A DNA stretch of 64,000 bases from Melampsora larici-populina 98AG31 (lineage: Eukaryota > Basidiomycota > Pucciniomycetes > Pucciniales > Melampsoraceae): assembly GCF_000204055.1 (NCBI RefSeq), contig NW_006768788.1, positions 633,115 through 697,114 of the forward strand. Direction: 5' to 3'. The position numbers and the translations under genes were made by a program. Positions 1-10,013 of this stretch are shown here, in pieces. Every line of letters begins with the position of its first letter. Position 1 is the first letter of the stretch. The notes beneath the pieces were generated by a model that was given only the letters and a program-made list of their open reading frames with translations, made no database searches and was not told where the DNA came from.

Positions 1-713
1 TATACTTCTTCCAGCACTCGGGCTCTCAGCTTGCAACAATAACCTTTCGTTCTTTCGTCATTCAGCAAGCATTGCCAAACTCTTCTCCGGACTTAGGAAT
101 CAAGGCTAACCTTATGTTGAAGGCGCCCTCAGCCGAAAAGTCTATGTACATACCAAAAAAATCGATGTCATATCCGTGAGGTGTGGGCATGTCTTTTTTG
201 CAATAGGGTTGCGGGGATTCGTTGAAACATGATAAGTTACCACAGTCAGGACACGCACGGGTTTAAGAGAAAAATCAACGATGAAGAACTTTCTTGTAAA
301 CGACTGAGGGAAGCCTCGAGAATCGAGATTGCACCTGATTTGACCAAACGTCTGAGTGCCGATCTGTTTGAAAACCTTACTTGTTGATCTGTTTGAAAAG
401 CTTAACAGACTGTCGATCTATCAGGCAAGCTCAACAGATTGCACTTCACCTGACGGGAAATATTTTAACACGATCTGCCGGCAGGGACTCGCCAGGTCCT
501 GTTATCGATCGTTTCCAAAGCTTTGGTGATACACTCGAAGTTTTTGCTTCAACTCGTAACTTAGTTTCCCTGGTTTACATCCTAAATACCTCGGGCACAG
601 ATTCACAGATTCGCGAGTTGTGTAGCCCTCTGTCTTACCTGAACTTCGCGTAATCTGCGCCTATGGAGAACTTATAGACGTTTTTCAAAGATCTGGTGAA
701 ATCTCTTTCAGCT
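1..713. other. Left flank without a recognisable gene
   Basis: Short open frames exist on both strands (for example about 381-653 on +), but none has a recognisable motif, plausible splice sites or a composition that sets it apart from chance. The right part is probably the 3' flank of the minus-strand gene ending at 714. Nothing else is supported here. Confidence 0.4.
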
Positions 714-1085
714 TCACCACGAATCATTGGTCCAAGGAATCTGCTCACATTTCTCTAGAATACCTAGGAATCCCCGGTCGATTTCTTTTAGATCTGTAGC
801 TGACATGACACCGTGGACATGACGGGATCCTGTAAGATACAAAGTTATGGCTGCATGGCCAGGATGGGCTGTAACAAGCAACCGGCCTCGCGCCAAATTG
901 GGCCCATCTCCGCTCGCAGAGGATATCACAGACCCACCGGCCGGAAAGGCTAATGTCGATTGTCTGGATAACGCTGCAGCGGTATTGAACAAGATAAAGT
1001 GGGAATCAGTTTGGATAAGTTTTGATACTCCCTGTAAGCTTTCGTATCTTTCTCCGTCCTTATGGATTGCTGTTTCTTTATTCAT
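714..1085 (-). CDS. Hypothetical protein, 123 aa
   Basis: An uninterrupted minus-strand frame starts at ATG 1085 and stops with TGA at 714-716. The protein is compact and mixed alpha/beta in character: a charged start, a hydrophobic stretch around HFILFNTAAAL, a glycine/serine-rich loop (GGSVISSASGDGPN), then a strand-like segment (LLVTAHPGHAAITLYLTG). I do not recognise the family. The length and the strand-loop-strand pattern would allow a small roadblock/LC7-like or similar domain, but that is speculation. It is divergent from the MBOAT gene starting at 1248, so the two may share the ~160 bp between them. The opposite strand also has a shorter open frame (847-1095), which lowers confidence. 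Confidence 0.4.
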   Translation of the reverse strand: MNKETAIHKDGERYESLQGVSKLIQTDSHFILFNTAAALSRQSTLAFPAGGSVISSASGDGPNLARGRLLVTAHPGHAAITLYLTGSRHVHGVMSATDLKEIDRGFLGILEKCEQIPWTNDSW

Positions 1086-1247
1086 TGCTGAATAGACTTT
1101 GACCAGATTACCGTTACTTGACTTAGGATTAGCTCTCTGATATCATTTACACACACATATATATATAACGCTCCTCCGCTTTTTACTTGAATCTCAGCAT
1201 TTCTCTTCGGCCACCTAGTGAACAATTTATCAGTCTAGAACTTCAAA
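1086..1247. promoter_or_regulatory. Divergent promoter region
   Basis: This 162 bp spacer separates the minus-strand hypothetical gene from the plus-strand MBOAT gene. It holds a CA repeat followed by a TA-rich run near 1156-1168 (ATATATATAACG), about 80 bp upstream of the plus-strand ATG, which could act as a TATA-like element. Function is inferred from position only. Confidence 0.3.
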
Positions 1248-2642
1248 ATGTACCCCGAATTAACATCCCCTTTTAGCTCTAGTAACATTACGCGTAACTT
1301 CTCTCAAGGAAATGTAGCCACGTACATCATGTCAACCACGGCTAGTATATCCTTATCAAAGGCATTTTTCTTACTCCTCCTCCAATGCGCTTTACTTCAT
1401 CCGTCTTTTCAACATTCCAGGTTGTCCTTGAAGACACGGATATGCTTGACGCCAATCAACTTCCTTACATTTCTTAGCTTATCCGTACAAACTTTTTCTG
1501 CGCCCACTGGCCCTGCTAATATATTCAAGGATATGTGCTTGGGTGGTTTCTTCCTCTGCATGGCAATCAGATCATTAGAGTGGGGCTTTTCCAAAGGCTC
1601 GTATTATACAAGGCCCTTGGTAGAAGTTGATGGCATAAAACGATGGGAAAAAGTTAAAGACATTGACGAGACTCATAGAAAGCAAGAAGAAGAGCCTTGC
1701 AATGTGTTTAAATTAGCTACTTGGACGTTGCTACAGCTCTTTTCGTAAGCTTAGTACCACTCAGTCTCACATTCAAACAATCTCAACATATCCTTCACTG
1801 ACGACATCCCTTTGGGGTCCTTTGTGTACGTAGACTCCGAGGACTGCAATTTACATACGGTCCTGGCATTGCTGCAAACAACCAAAGTACTTTTGGTTTA
1901 TTGTGGAGGATGTTTCGCGTCAACATTCCACTAACCGCAGCCCTTAGTTTTCTTATCTTGACTCGCGACTCCAGCCTTGGTACCCCCGAATCAGCTCTCC
2001 TGTCATTGGATGTTCCAAATTTTCCTGGATTAAAACTTTTATCGGAGGGTCTTCATATCACTTGCTTTGGTATATGGGTAGCATGCACACTTGACAATAT
2101 GTACAATATCCTCACCCTTTTTGTTACATGTATTCACAAGATGGCAGTATTGTCAAATTGTCCTCAAGCACTACTAGAGCTCTGCGATCCAAAATACTTC
2201 CCATCAATCTTCAATTCGCCACATAAATCCGATTCAATCGCACACTTTTGGTCCAAAGGGTGGCACACAGTACCACAGCGTATGTTTTTAACTACCGGTG
2301 GCAAACCAATGGTCTGGATCATGAAACGATTAGGCGCTAGTGAACGGGTCCAAAGACTGGCTGTAATGTTCGGCGTGTTTGCCTCTTCTGCAGTCATTCA
2401 TGAATATGGTAAGTTGTTTTTGCTATCACTTGACCGTGAGGTCCAGGAAGATTTACGGTGTCTGACCTTTTAACTTTTTCGCAGTGTCATTCAGCGTTGC
2501 TCGACGCTGGAATCCTAGCTTGGAACTTACGACTTGGTATCCCGCCTCGATTGTTTACTTTATGCTACAACCGTTCGCTATCTTGGTTGAACCTTTTGTG
2601 ATACCCCTCATTCCAAAGAGAATAGGAGGTGGAATGCTTTAG
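1248..2642 (+). CDS. Wax-synthase-like MBOAT acyltransferase, C-terminus cut by in-frame TAG
   Basis: Three exons fit: 1248-1744, 1834-2408 and 2485-2642, giving 409 aa to the first stop. The product is a polytopic membrane protein of the wax-synthase/MBOAT_2 type found in fungi, expected to transfer acyl chains to an acceptor in the ER. Diagnostic features are RGLQFTYG at the start of exon 2, the AHFWSKGWHTVPQRMF motif (family pattern F-W...W-H...R) and the hydrophobic SSAVIHEYG block whose His is the likely catalytic residue. Several hydrophobic segments flank these. The frame meets TAG at 2640-2642 but stays open and family-like for 42 more codons to TGA at 2769-2771 (WFFGLLTAPPF, then WSLLYLFKPVK). 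A TGG-to-TAG change is the simplest reading. It may be a pseudogene, a truncated but active allele, or a sequencing error. Confidence 0.8.
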
Positions 2643-2771
2643 GTGTGGTTTTTTGGTCTTCTTACAGCTCCCCCATTTCAAGATCAATATTTGTCTAAAA
2701 TCAAAATGCACTCTGATGTCCCACCACTTTCGGAATGGTCCTTGTTATATCTTTTCAAACCTGTAAAATGA
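2643..2771 (+). pseudogene. In-frame continuation of the MBOAT gene after TAG
   Basis: Directly after the TAG the same reading frame continues with a last membrane segment (VWFFGLLTAPPF) and a tail ending at TGA 2769-2771. The hydrophobic segment and tail are what a wax-synthase C-terminus should look like, so this is probably formerly coding sequence. No GT-AG pair that would skip the TAG was found. Confidence 0.6.
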
Positions 2772-3454
2772 TGATCAAGTAATCGCTTTTATCTACACGA
2801 ATTTCCAAATATAGAGATTTATTTCTTGTCTAGCAGTTATTGTAACCTTTCAAAATCTTAACACCATCTTCACGACATTACTCCTTTTCCTCGAAATCCG
2901 CAGAGTGCAAAGTGAACTCCCAGTGTTGTCACTTTGATTACATTCAGGAATCAGATGCAAGCTCTAATACTATGGAAATTGCAATTGCTCAATGCATTTA
3001 ACCTTTGTAACAACACAACTGAGGGACTACCTATTTGGTCGATCTACTTGGACATCGATCGAATTCAAGGGTCAACTCATCGCAATTAACCTTACAGAAC
3101 CAAACCTAAGTAAAAACAACAATAAATCATCATCCTCATTTACAAGCTTCATCTCCTCATCAACTTCAGGAAACTCGAATGCTCCTCGTGGTTTGTGACA
3201 TTGTAATTTCCCTGCTTCATCAAAAATTTGCAGTCATACATAATAAAAGGAGAGATTTAATTTGTTTTATATATACATAATCTTGAAGCTGAAATCTGAC
3301 ATTATGTAGAATGGCATTGGGGTTTGTGAAAAATGAAATAAAATTAAAAGGTTTGATGAATGATGGAAGATTGCCAGAATCAATTTGGTACATCATGATT
3401 GTTCCCATGAAGCGAAATCCAAATGACTTGACATTTTGATGAATCAATCATGTG
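2772..3454. other. Intergenic region
   Basis: A+T-rich spacer between the convergent MBOAT gene (+) and the first AsaB-like gene (-). It should contain both 3' ends. A 68-codon plus-strand frame at 2992-3198 ends in an Asn/Ser-rich tail and shows no family features. No repeat with clear borders was seen. Confidence 0.4.
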
Positions 3455-4562
3455 CTAGGCGAGACTAAGTGAGGTGATTTTTCTGCTCAGTTTTGAAAAC
3501 ATTCCTTCAGTTGAGGGTGATTCGAAAATTGCCATCACGGTTGCCTCATAGCTCATTCGTGTTTGATCCGCATCGCCCTCTAAATAAAATGAGGCATGTG
3601 GCACATTTCCATGAAATACAAACGCTTCATCGGGGGTTTGATGAGACAGATAATGCCACCTTTGACCTTCTCTATACTTCCATGCTTCAAATGCGTTTGA
3701 AGCATCTACCGATTTGATCTTTTTGCCAAAATTCATAGCATCTCCTTCCAAAAGTGAATTCAAGCTACAGAGACCAAGATGATTATCTTCGACAGTTCGA
3801 AGCGGCCTCCAAACGGTATACATAACCACATCTTTACCTTGCTTCAAATGCTCTCGGAATTTCACCTTCGTTGGATCGGTTGATTTCGAAAGCTCCTCTT
3901 GAAACTGTTTTTTGAAATATTTGGCCCCCTTCGGTGAAATATCAGAGTGAATCGTTGGGATTAGGCGTTGGGTTTCTCTTCCAAAATCAGCTCTATACGC
4001 GTCTGTATAGGCGACTGCGAAATCCGCTTGTGTCCTAAAGGAGTATGATCGGAATGTAATTAGTTCAATCGTTTCTGTTCTTCTTGATATGTATAAGTTT
4101 GAAGACGATATCTTACAATTCTTTCACAAGGTCAACAGAATCCGCTTGGAACGTCTTCCTCATTTGGTCTCTCGTATACCAGGAGTCCAACGGTGCGTCA
4201 TTGTCAAAATGTCTTCCGGAAACCCAGGTAAATCCATGAGTTTTCAAATTCGGTTTTTCGTCCATATCACGAAGATCTTGAAGAGGAACTTTGATAATCT
4301 TGGATCTGTCTTCTTCATATGACTTGCTTAAAGGTTCCCATTCGTATTGGAAAACTTCTCCCAAAACCTTTCCAGGGCCTGATAGAAAAAAAGTGATCAA
4401 AGTTAATGCGAGTTTCGTGTGATTATTGAGCCATAAGCGTTCTTTTGGGAAAGTAATTGATGACCCACTTTTCAATTCCCTCTTTGAAATACTTTTGCAG
4501 GTTATGAAGGAACGATAGAAGAAAATGAAAAAGACGATTCTTTGAAACGAAGATGAACACAT
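3455..4562 (-). CDS. Secreted AsaB/CmcJ-like oxygenase paralogue A, 311 aa
   Basis: Exons (minus) 4562-4469, 4378-4117 and 4034-3455 join in frame to 311 aa. The N-terminus is a hydrophobic signal peptide (MCSSSFQRIVFFIFFYRSF) followed by a KR pair. The body matches the AsaB/CmcJ/NvfI (GA4-desaturase-like) non-heme iron, 2-oxoglutarate family: GFTWVSGRH in exon 2, IHSD (H148, D150), VWRPLRTVEDN, WKYREGQRWHY, TPDEAFVF and NVPHASF. HxD plus the distal His would be the iron triad. Known members act in secondary metabolism inside cells, so a signal peptide is unusual. This copy lacks the ~10-residue HDSRDG loop kept by paralogue B, and the second Arg of the terminal R-E-S-I-E-x-R-like motif is Thr, so activity is uncertain. 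Substrate unknown. Donors are GTGGGT and GTAAGA. Confidence 0.8.
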
Positions 4563-4690
4563 TTAGGATGATTATTTGAAACCTGACTGTTGTGTGTAAA
4601 AAATCACTTTGAGGAAGAAAGTCGAGGGAGGGTTCGCTCGATTATCAGATGATCACTATATATATATGCTGATAATCTTCACCTACAATC

Positions 4691-4745
4691 ATGGAGTGAG
4701 AAAACACTCTTTGTACTTCTTTCACAAGCCTCGTCAGACGCATAC
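4691..4745 (-). promoter_or_regulatory. Conserved upstream block of paralogue A
   Basis: A block with ATGGAGTGAGA, AACACTC and CTTTCACAAGCCTCGTCAG lies ~130 bp upstream of ATG 4562. Closely related blocks lie upstream of paralogues B and C at similar distances. This suggests either a shared cis element or unfinished divergence of duplicated promoters. Confidence 0.4.
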
Positions 4746-5059
4746 TGTTAGAAATCCTGATCAAAAGGCGCTAGAATGCGAGTTCCAGGTATGCGTGACT
4801 GTTTGATTTAGGGCTAGAGCAAAAGTGTCTCATGTTCGGAGCATCGTTTTAGATCGCTTGGGGGCACCCACCGAGCACCAGGGGATTGTCGGAAATTGGG
4901 AGTTGAAATGTGACTGGGAATGGATGAAAATATGGATGTACAGGAATCAGTCAACACCCAATTCAGCTAGCTTGACACAAGGCTCGAGCAAAATTTAGGG
5001 CTTTGTTAAGTTGGCCAGCCAATTTGGTATATCTTTTCTTTGAAACATCCAGCAGCTCA

Positions 5060-5570
5060 ACGTCACACTTGCTCGACTGAAACAATTTCCTCTGACTCGA
5101 GAGGTGAATGGTTTTTAATCCTCCTCACACACCAGGCGCGTTTAGTAGTGGGCAAGCCGCAAAATATCTACATATGAAGAATATGATTTCTTGGTCCACA
5201 AACGTCGCATGCTGATATTCCAGAATGCATCTTCTTTCGGGCCCGCCAAAAATGTTACACAACAGTTTAGAATCTTTGAACTCCCAGCGGTATGAAGACC
5301 AGGATTCATCAAAATTCTCATAGCAAGCGTGCAAATATCATTAGTTTCTCCATTGTTTTACATTTATGACCACTGTAAGTTTATATATAACGTCTTGATA
5401 ATGAAGACAGTTGTGTTGTATGAGGCTTTTTTCCGACTTGAAAGTTGAGACCCCCACACAATTCTTGATGAAATGTACAACTTTACGCATTGAAAATATT
5501 TACGGATAAAAGAACCTCGTCAAAAACTCTATACACGTCAAAAGCTCCCGACCCATTCTTTCTCCAAGTC
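5060..5570. repeat. Duplicated flank, copy 1 (matches 9000-9400)
   Basis: Several blocks occur in the same order here and near 9000-9400: CTCACACACCAG-CGCGTTT, TGAAGAATRTG, TCCCAGCGGTATG, AAGCRTGCAAAYATCA, a TTTTTCC-ACTTG block, TTTACGCATYGAAAATATT and CTCTAT-C-CGTCAAAAG. Colinearity over ~400-500 bp points to segmental duplication with the gene cluster. Copy 1 is the 3' flank of paralogue B. Confidence 0.65.
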
Positions 5571-5599
5571 TCTTGTTATCTGACATCTTCTCATGATCT

Positions 5600-6711
5600 T
5601 CACTCCAATGAAAATTTTCCTCCTTGCGATGGTGAATCAACAAGTGCAACAATTCTAGTCTCAAAACTAATTCGAGTAGGTTTCCTGGCCTGCTTGTCTT
5701 CCAAGGTAAACGAAGCATGAGGAACATTGATCCCGTGTCCATCTCTACTGTCATGCTGCACGAATATATAGGCCTGATCCGGTGTTTGCTGAGATATATA
5801 AAACCATTGCTGTCCTTCTCTATACTTCCATGCTTGAAATGAATTTAACGCATTTGTTGCCTCAATTTTTCTATCAAAGTTTATAGCATCTTGTTTCAAA
5901 AGTGAACTCCATTTACAAATTCCAAGCGGATTATCCTGAACAATTTTGAGTGGCCTCCAAACGTTCAAAATCATCACATCTTTACCTTTCTTCATCTTTT
6001 GTCCAAATTTAACCTCGCTTGGATCCTTTGATGCCAATAGTTTTTGTTGAAATCCTGTTTTAAAATAAATGGCTCCTTCTGGTGACATATCAGAGTGTAT
6101 AGCTGGAATTATCTCGTTAGTTCCGACTGAAGATGCGTCTCTATAAACACTCCCAAATGCGATTGCCGATTTTGATCCTGTCCTAGAAACAAGATCAAAA
6201 TTTGATAAGTCAGATGATCTTGATTATGATTCAAAGATGAAATAAATTCTCACAAATCCTTTACAAGTTGAATAGAGTCTTTTTCCAAAAAAGGTTTGAG
6301 TTTATTTCTACCCTTTTGCTTCTTAAAATCTGCCCCATCTATGGTAGGTCTATCAGAAACATAGGTAAATCCATCGGTCTTTAAATTCGGTTTTTCGTCC
6401 ATGCTACGAAGGTCTCGAAGAGGAACTTTATGGCTCTCTGTTGTAACAAGTTCATAAGATTTAGCTCCTTCATTCCATTTGTAATTAAAAGCCTTTCCAA
6501 CAACTATTTCATGCCCTGATATATCATATATATTTCATTGTCAATCAAAAACAGTTGAGTCAGTATTGAGGATGATCATTTGATTTTTTTTTGGAAAAAT
6601 AAATAATTACTAACCTTTGAGCTCTGCTTTTGGAATGATATTACAATCTATGAATGAACGATATAAGACCATGAAAAAGACTAATTTTCGAAATGAAGAT
6701 GAACACATCAT
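5600..6711 (-). CDS. Secreted AsaB/CmcJ-like oxygenase paralogue B, 313 aa (most canonical copy)
   Basis: Exons (minus) 6711-6615, 6515-6254 and 6182-5600 give 313 aa. ATG 6711 is followed at once by a second ATG (MMCSSSFRKLVFFMVLYRSF, signal peptide). Family landmarks: HSD (H149, D151), NVWRPLKIVQDNPLG (about 193-207), WKYREGQQWFY, QTPDQAYIF, the HDSRDGHG loop (263-270), NVPHASF (H275) and RISFETR (290-296). The loop corresponds to the family's K-C-F-D-S stretch, and both arginines of the terminal motif are present. This is therefore the copy most likely to bind iron and 2-oxoglutarate. The C-terminus (GGKFSLE) is shorter than in A and C. The upstream FDHT-type His of AsaB homologues is not retained (FGSVYR). 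Donors are GTTAGT and GTGAGA. Confidence 0.82.
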
Positions 6712-7381
6712 TGTTTCGCATATGTGTAAGATATTCCTCCGATATATAAATGAGAAAGTGAGGAAATATTCCTACAACGATCATCCAACAATCTAACGTA
6801 TAGGATGAGAATATTCTTCTAAAAAGTATGGAGTGAGATAAAACTCCATGTAAACTTCTGTCACAACCCTGCTCAGGACTCAGACTCACACTGGGTTCTG
6901 AAACTGAGTTTGATTCGACGCTAGAGGAAAAGTGTGACATCTTCGGAGCATCATTTTACGAGATTACATTCACGGGACGTCTTTGATCTAGATGAAACCT
7001 CCCAAGTGTATGGAGTAAACTCCACAATAAACTTGTCATAGATATCCACATCGTCTATCCTGAATCAAAAATTTCTCTTTGAATTCTGATTCAAATTCGA
7101 ACTTATATGTCTAGAAGAGCACAATTTTCGATTTACTTTTGTTCACCTTCTGTCAATTTATATACACAATGAAGACCAGGAACGTTTATGCAAAATTCCG
7201 GCTGTAGGAAGACAAAATATTGCTTTGGTTTTTTTCAACTTGAATGCTCTCATAGTTCCTCAAGAAGCATGAAACTATAGGCATTTAGGAATACAACATC
7301 AAAATCCCTCGTGTAAAATGGTATCCGTAGAAGATGCACTGACCCATCTTCTCAGTGAAGGTTCTTCAAGTTGATATTTTT
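6712..7381. other. Spacer between paralogues B and C
   Basis: Upstream of paralogue B a block related to the A and C promoters occurs at 6829-6880 (TATGGAGTGAGATAAAACTC, then TTCTGTCACAACC). A weaker second copy is near 7010-7050 (TATGGAGTAAACTCC, ACTTGTCATAG). The part nearest paralogue C repeats fragments of the 5.1-5.6 kb flank (GAAGACCAGGA, CAACTTGAATGCTC). No gene was found. Confidence 0.45.
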
Positions 7382-8507
7382 TCAAGTATTCCAGTTGAAT
7401 TGATTAACAAGTGATTTGAATTTTCTATCGAATTTTGAAATCATTCCTTCTTTTGATGGCGAATCAACAATCGTCATAATTCTTGTCTCAAAACTAATCA
7501 TAGTGGGTTGTTTGCCATGCTCTCCTTCCAAAGTAAACGAAGCATGAGGGACATTGATCTTGAATACAAAAGCCTCATCAGGTGCTTGATGAGGCACAAA
7601 GTACCAGCTTTGACCTTCTCTATATTTCCATGCTTGAAATGAGTTGGAAGGATTTGTTGGTTTGATTTTTTGATCTAACTCTATAGCATCTTCTTCTAAA
7701 ATTGAATCCCATTTAGAAATCCCAAAATGATTATCTTGAACTGGTAAAAGTGGCCTCCAAACTTTATAGATAGCTACATCGTTACCTTTTTTCAATTTCT
7801 TTCCGAATTCGAGCTGATCAGGGTCTTTTGATTCCAATAATTTCTTTTGAAGTTCTCTTTCAGAAAATTTAACTCCTTCTGATGACAGATCTGAGTGAAT
7901 AGCAGGAATAGTTCTTCTAGATCCACTTGAATATTGATCCCTATAAACACTTGCGAATGAGATTGCCAATTTTGATCCTGTCCTAAAAGAACCACAAAAC
8001 CAAAATTCAATAAGTACAATGATTTTGGATTCTGTTTTGCAAAAATCAAATGATGAACTTCTTACAAATCTTTCACAATTCGAATAGAATCGTCTTCTAA
8101 ATCAGCTTTATATCTATTTTGGACCTGTTGATACCCAAAGTCTTGATCTATAGTATGTCTACCAGAAACCCAAGTAAAGCCATCGGTCTCTAAGTTCGGT
8201 TTATCCATATTACGCAGGTTTTGAAGAGGAACTTTATGAATTGTATCAAGATCATATGATTTTGTTACTTTATCCCATTTCAAACAAAAAGCTTCTCCCA
8301 AAACTGTCGAGGGACCTGGTTGAATTACGTATATAGATATCAAAGAGAAAATGTGTAAACAAAACGGGTATTCAAAGGGGTTGTTTTGGGAGAAATATAT
8401 GATCACCAACCTTTCAATTCTCTTTTTAAAATACGATTACAATTTACCAATGATAAATAGAAGAAAATCAAGAAGATTACTCTATTGAATGAAGATGAAT
8501 GGACCAT
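7382..8507 (-). CDS. Secreted AsaB/CmcJ-like oxygenase paralogue C, 315 aa
   Basis: Exons (minus) 8507-8411, 8315-8066 and 7982-7382 join to 315 aa with the same intron positions and phases as A and B. Signal peptide MVHSSSFNRVIFLIFFYLS is followed by a KR dipeptide. Landmarks are GFTWVSGRH, AIHSD (H145, D147), KVWRPLLPVQDN, WKYREGQSWYF, APDEAFVF, INVPHASF and MISFETR. Like A it lacks the HDSRDG loop. The first Arg of the terminal motif is Met while the second is kept, so it has diverged differently from A. Exon 2 is 12 nt shorter. The tail (FDRKFKSLVNQFNWNT) is the longest of the three. Donors are GTTGGT and GTAAGA. Function and substrate are unknown; extracellular or secretory-pathway location is inferred from the leader. 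Confidence 0.8.
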
Positions 8508-8680
8508 TATCTTGGTACGAAAAAAAATCTCTGCTCGAAATATAGAATAGGAAATCAAGGAGATATCTCTACACCAATCCTGTCAAATTATCATCACATC
8601 GATGTAAATCCCGATGAAATTCTCCTAATGATCCCGAAGTGAGACAAATTCCCAATCCCGCCGAAATTCTCCTAAAGATT

Positions 8681-8730
8681 ACGAAGTGAGACAAATCTCT
8701 ATATGTGTAATTCTGTCACAAGCCTGATCA
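8681..8730 (-). promoter_or_regulatory. Conserved upstream block of paralogue C
   Basis: The sequence ACGAAGTGAGACAAA, then ATTCTGTCACAAGCCTGATC, lies ~175 bp upstream of ATG 8507 and matches the blocks upstream of A (4691-4745) and B (6829-6880). A partial duplicate of the left half (CCCGAAGTGAGACAAATTCC) sits ~50 bp closer to the gene. Confidence 0.4.
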
Positions 8731-8999
8731 AAAGGAAATCTAACCTAAAGCTACTATAAATTAATCTAAGATCCTCCTACGGATATTGTGTGACTCTTCG
8801 ATTTCAAGCTAGGAGAAAACTAACTTATCTTCGCAGCATCATCTGTTTAGTGAAACTATGCGACGTCTAAGATCCAGGTAGGCACAGTCATGTCAACTTG
8901 AGTGCCACATGCAAAGGGTACGAGTTGCCCAACAGTGTACAAAACTTCCAAGTACGTTGGCCTCCCAGCGCAGCAAAATTACAAAAAAATGTCTTCTCA

Positions 9000-9400
9000 A
9001 GTTCAACTGAATAGATCAAACTTTCAATCGAGTAAAAGGGTCAAATCCTTCTCACACACCAGACGCGTTTGGTACTGGGCAACAGATCTATGAAGAATGT
9101 GGTTCCTTGGTGTTCACAAAGCCCACATACTGATTTTGCTCAATTTATTTTCTTTCACACCGGCCGAAATGTCGTGTAAAATCTGACAACACGTCTCCCA
9201 GCGGTATGTATTGCAAGACTTATGAACACTCTCTACCAAGCATGCAAACATCAGGATCTCAGTTGTATGTTATGGGGCTTTTTCCCACTTGGAACTCCTT
9301 ACATAATCACTGATAAAATCTTTACGCATCGAAAATATTCATGGGCAAAAGATCATCCTCAACGACTCTATCCGTCAAAAGGTCCTGACCCGATTTTTAA
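9000..9400. repeat. Duplicated flank, copy 2 (orphan, no gene attached)
   Basis: This segment is colinear with 5060-5570, the 3' flank of paralogue B. The sequence that should follow (9400 onward) has no AsaB-like coding sequence, so this is a flank left by gene loss or an incomplete duplication. Another fragment (GCAACTTGAATGCCCC near 9560) resembles the flank near 7240. Confidence 0.55.
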
Positions 9401-10013
9401 TTCAAAAAATACTTTAGCCCTCAAGTTGCAATGCTGCACAATTTCACAGAAAAATCTCAACCATGTGCTTCCCAGATGAAGTTCACCTGCATTTAAAATC
9501 AATCAAGATGCCTTTTTTTTCATGGGTAAACTAAGGGTTTACGTTCTTGGGGCTTGTTTGGCAACTTGAATGCCCCATGTATGTAAAACTATACATTCAT
9601 CATACACATCATTCACATCCATTGATTCACCTTAACAAAACAATAAACATGTATCTTAAACCAAAAACTCTTTATAACACCAATCCATGCTCTTTGTTAA
9701 AATCTGTCTTCCAAAATGAAAAAAAGACAAATCACAAACTATTAAACAAAGTGAGTGAGCAAGAGGAAAAAAAGAACTTCAAGATGATCTTCTGCTTTAC
9801 AAATATTTTCATTTAATTATACAAATCTTTTAAATAAGGCTGATAGAGATAAGTGAAAAAAGATCAACTAACTACTATACCTAATACAAAGAACAAATCA
9901 TTTCACATAACTAAACATAACTGAAAACATAACACACACACACATGACGACAATCCAGTCTACAATAAAACTAAACCAAACCAAACAAAATGATAAGAAG
10001 AGGGAAAGGTTTT
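9401..10013. other. Intergenic A+T-rich region
   Basis: Spacer to the 3' end of the WBP2-like gene. It is A-rich with a short CA run near 9930. No gene was recognised; small open frames are Lys/His/Asn-rich and look random. Confidence 0.4.

Larger units (their letters stand above)
4563..5599. other. Spacer between paralogues A and B, with a duplicated flank
   Basis: It holds the putative promoter of paralogue A next to 4562 and, from about 5060 to 5570, a segment colinear with 9000-9400 (see the repeat entries). Short open frames here (for example 5125-5334 on -) have no family features. Confidence 0.5.

Noticed and set aside
381..653. 90-codon plus-strand frame
   Set aside because: No domain, no splice context and a composition consistent with chance; likely the 3' flank of the minus-strand gene.
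2992..3198. 68-codon plus-strand frame with Asn/Ser-rich tail
   Set aside because: No homology-like motif or clear promoter, and it ends in low complexity. Not enough for a gene call.
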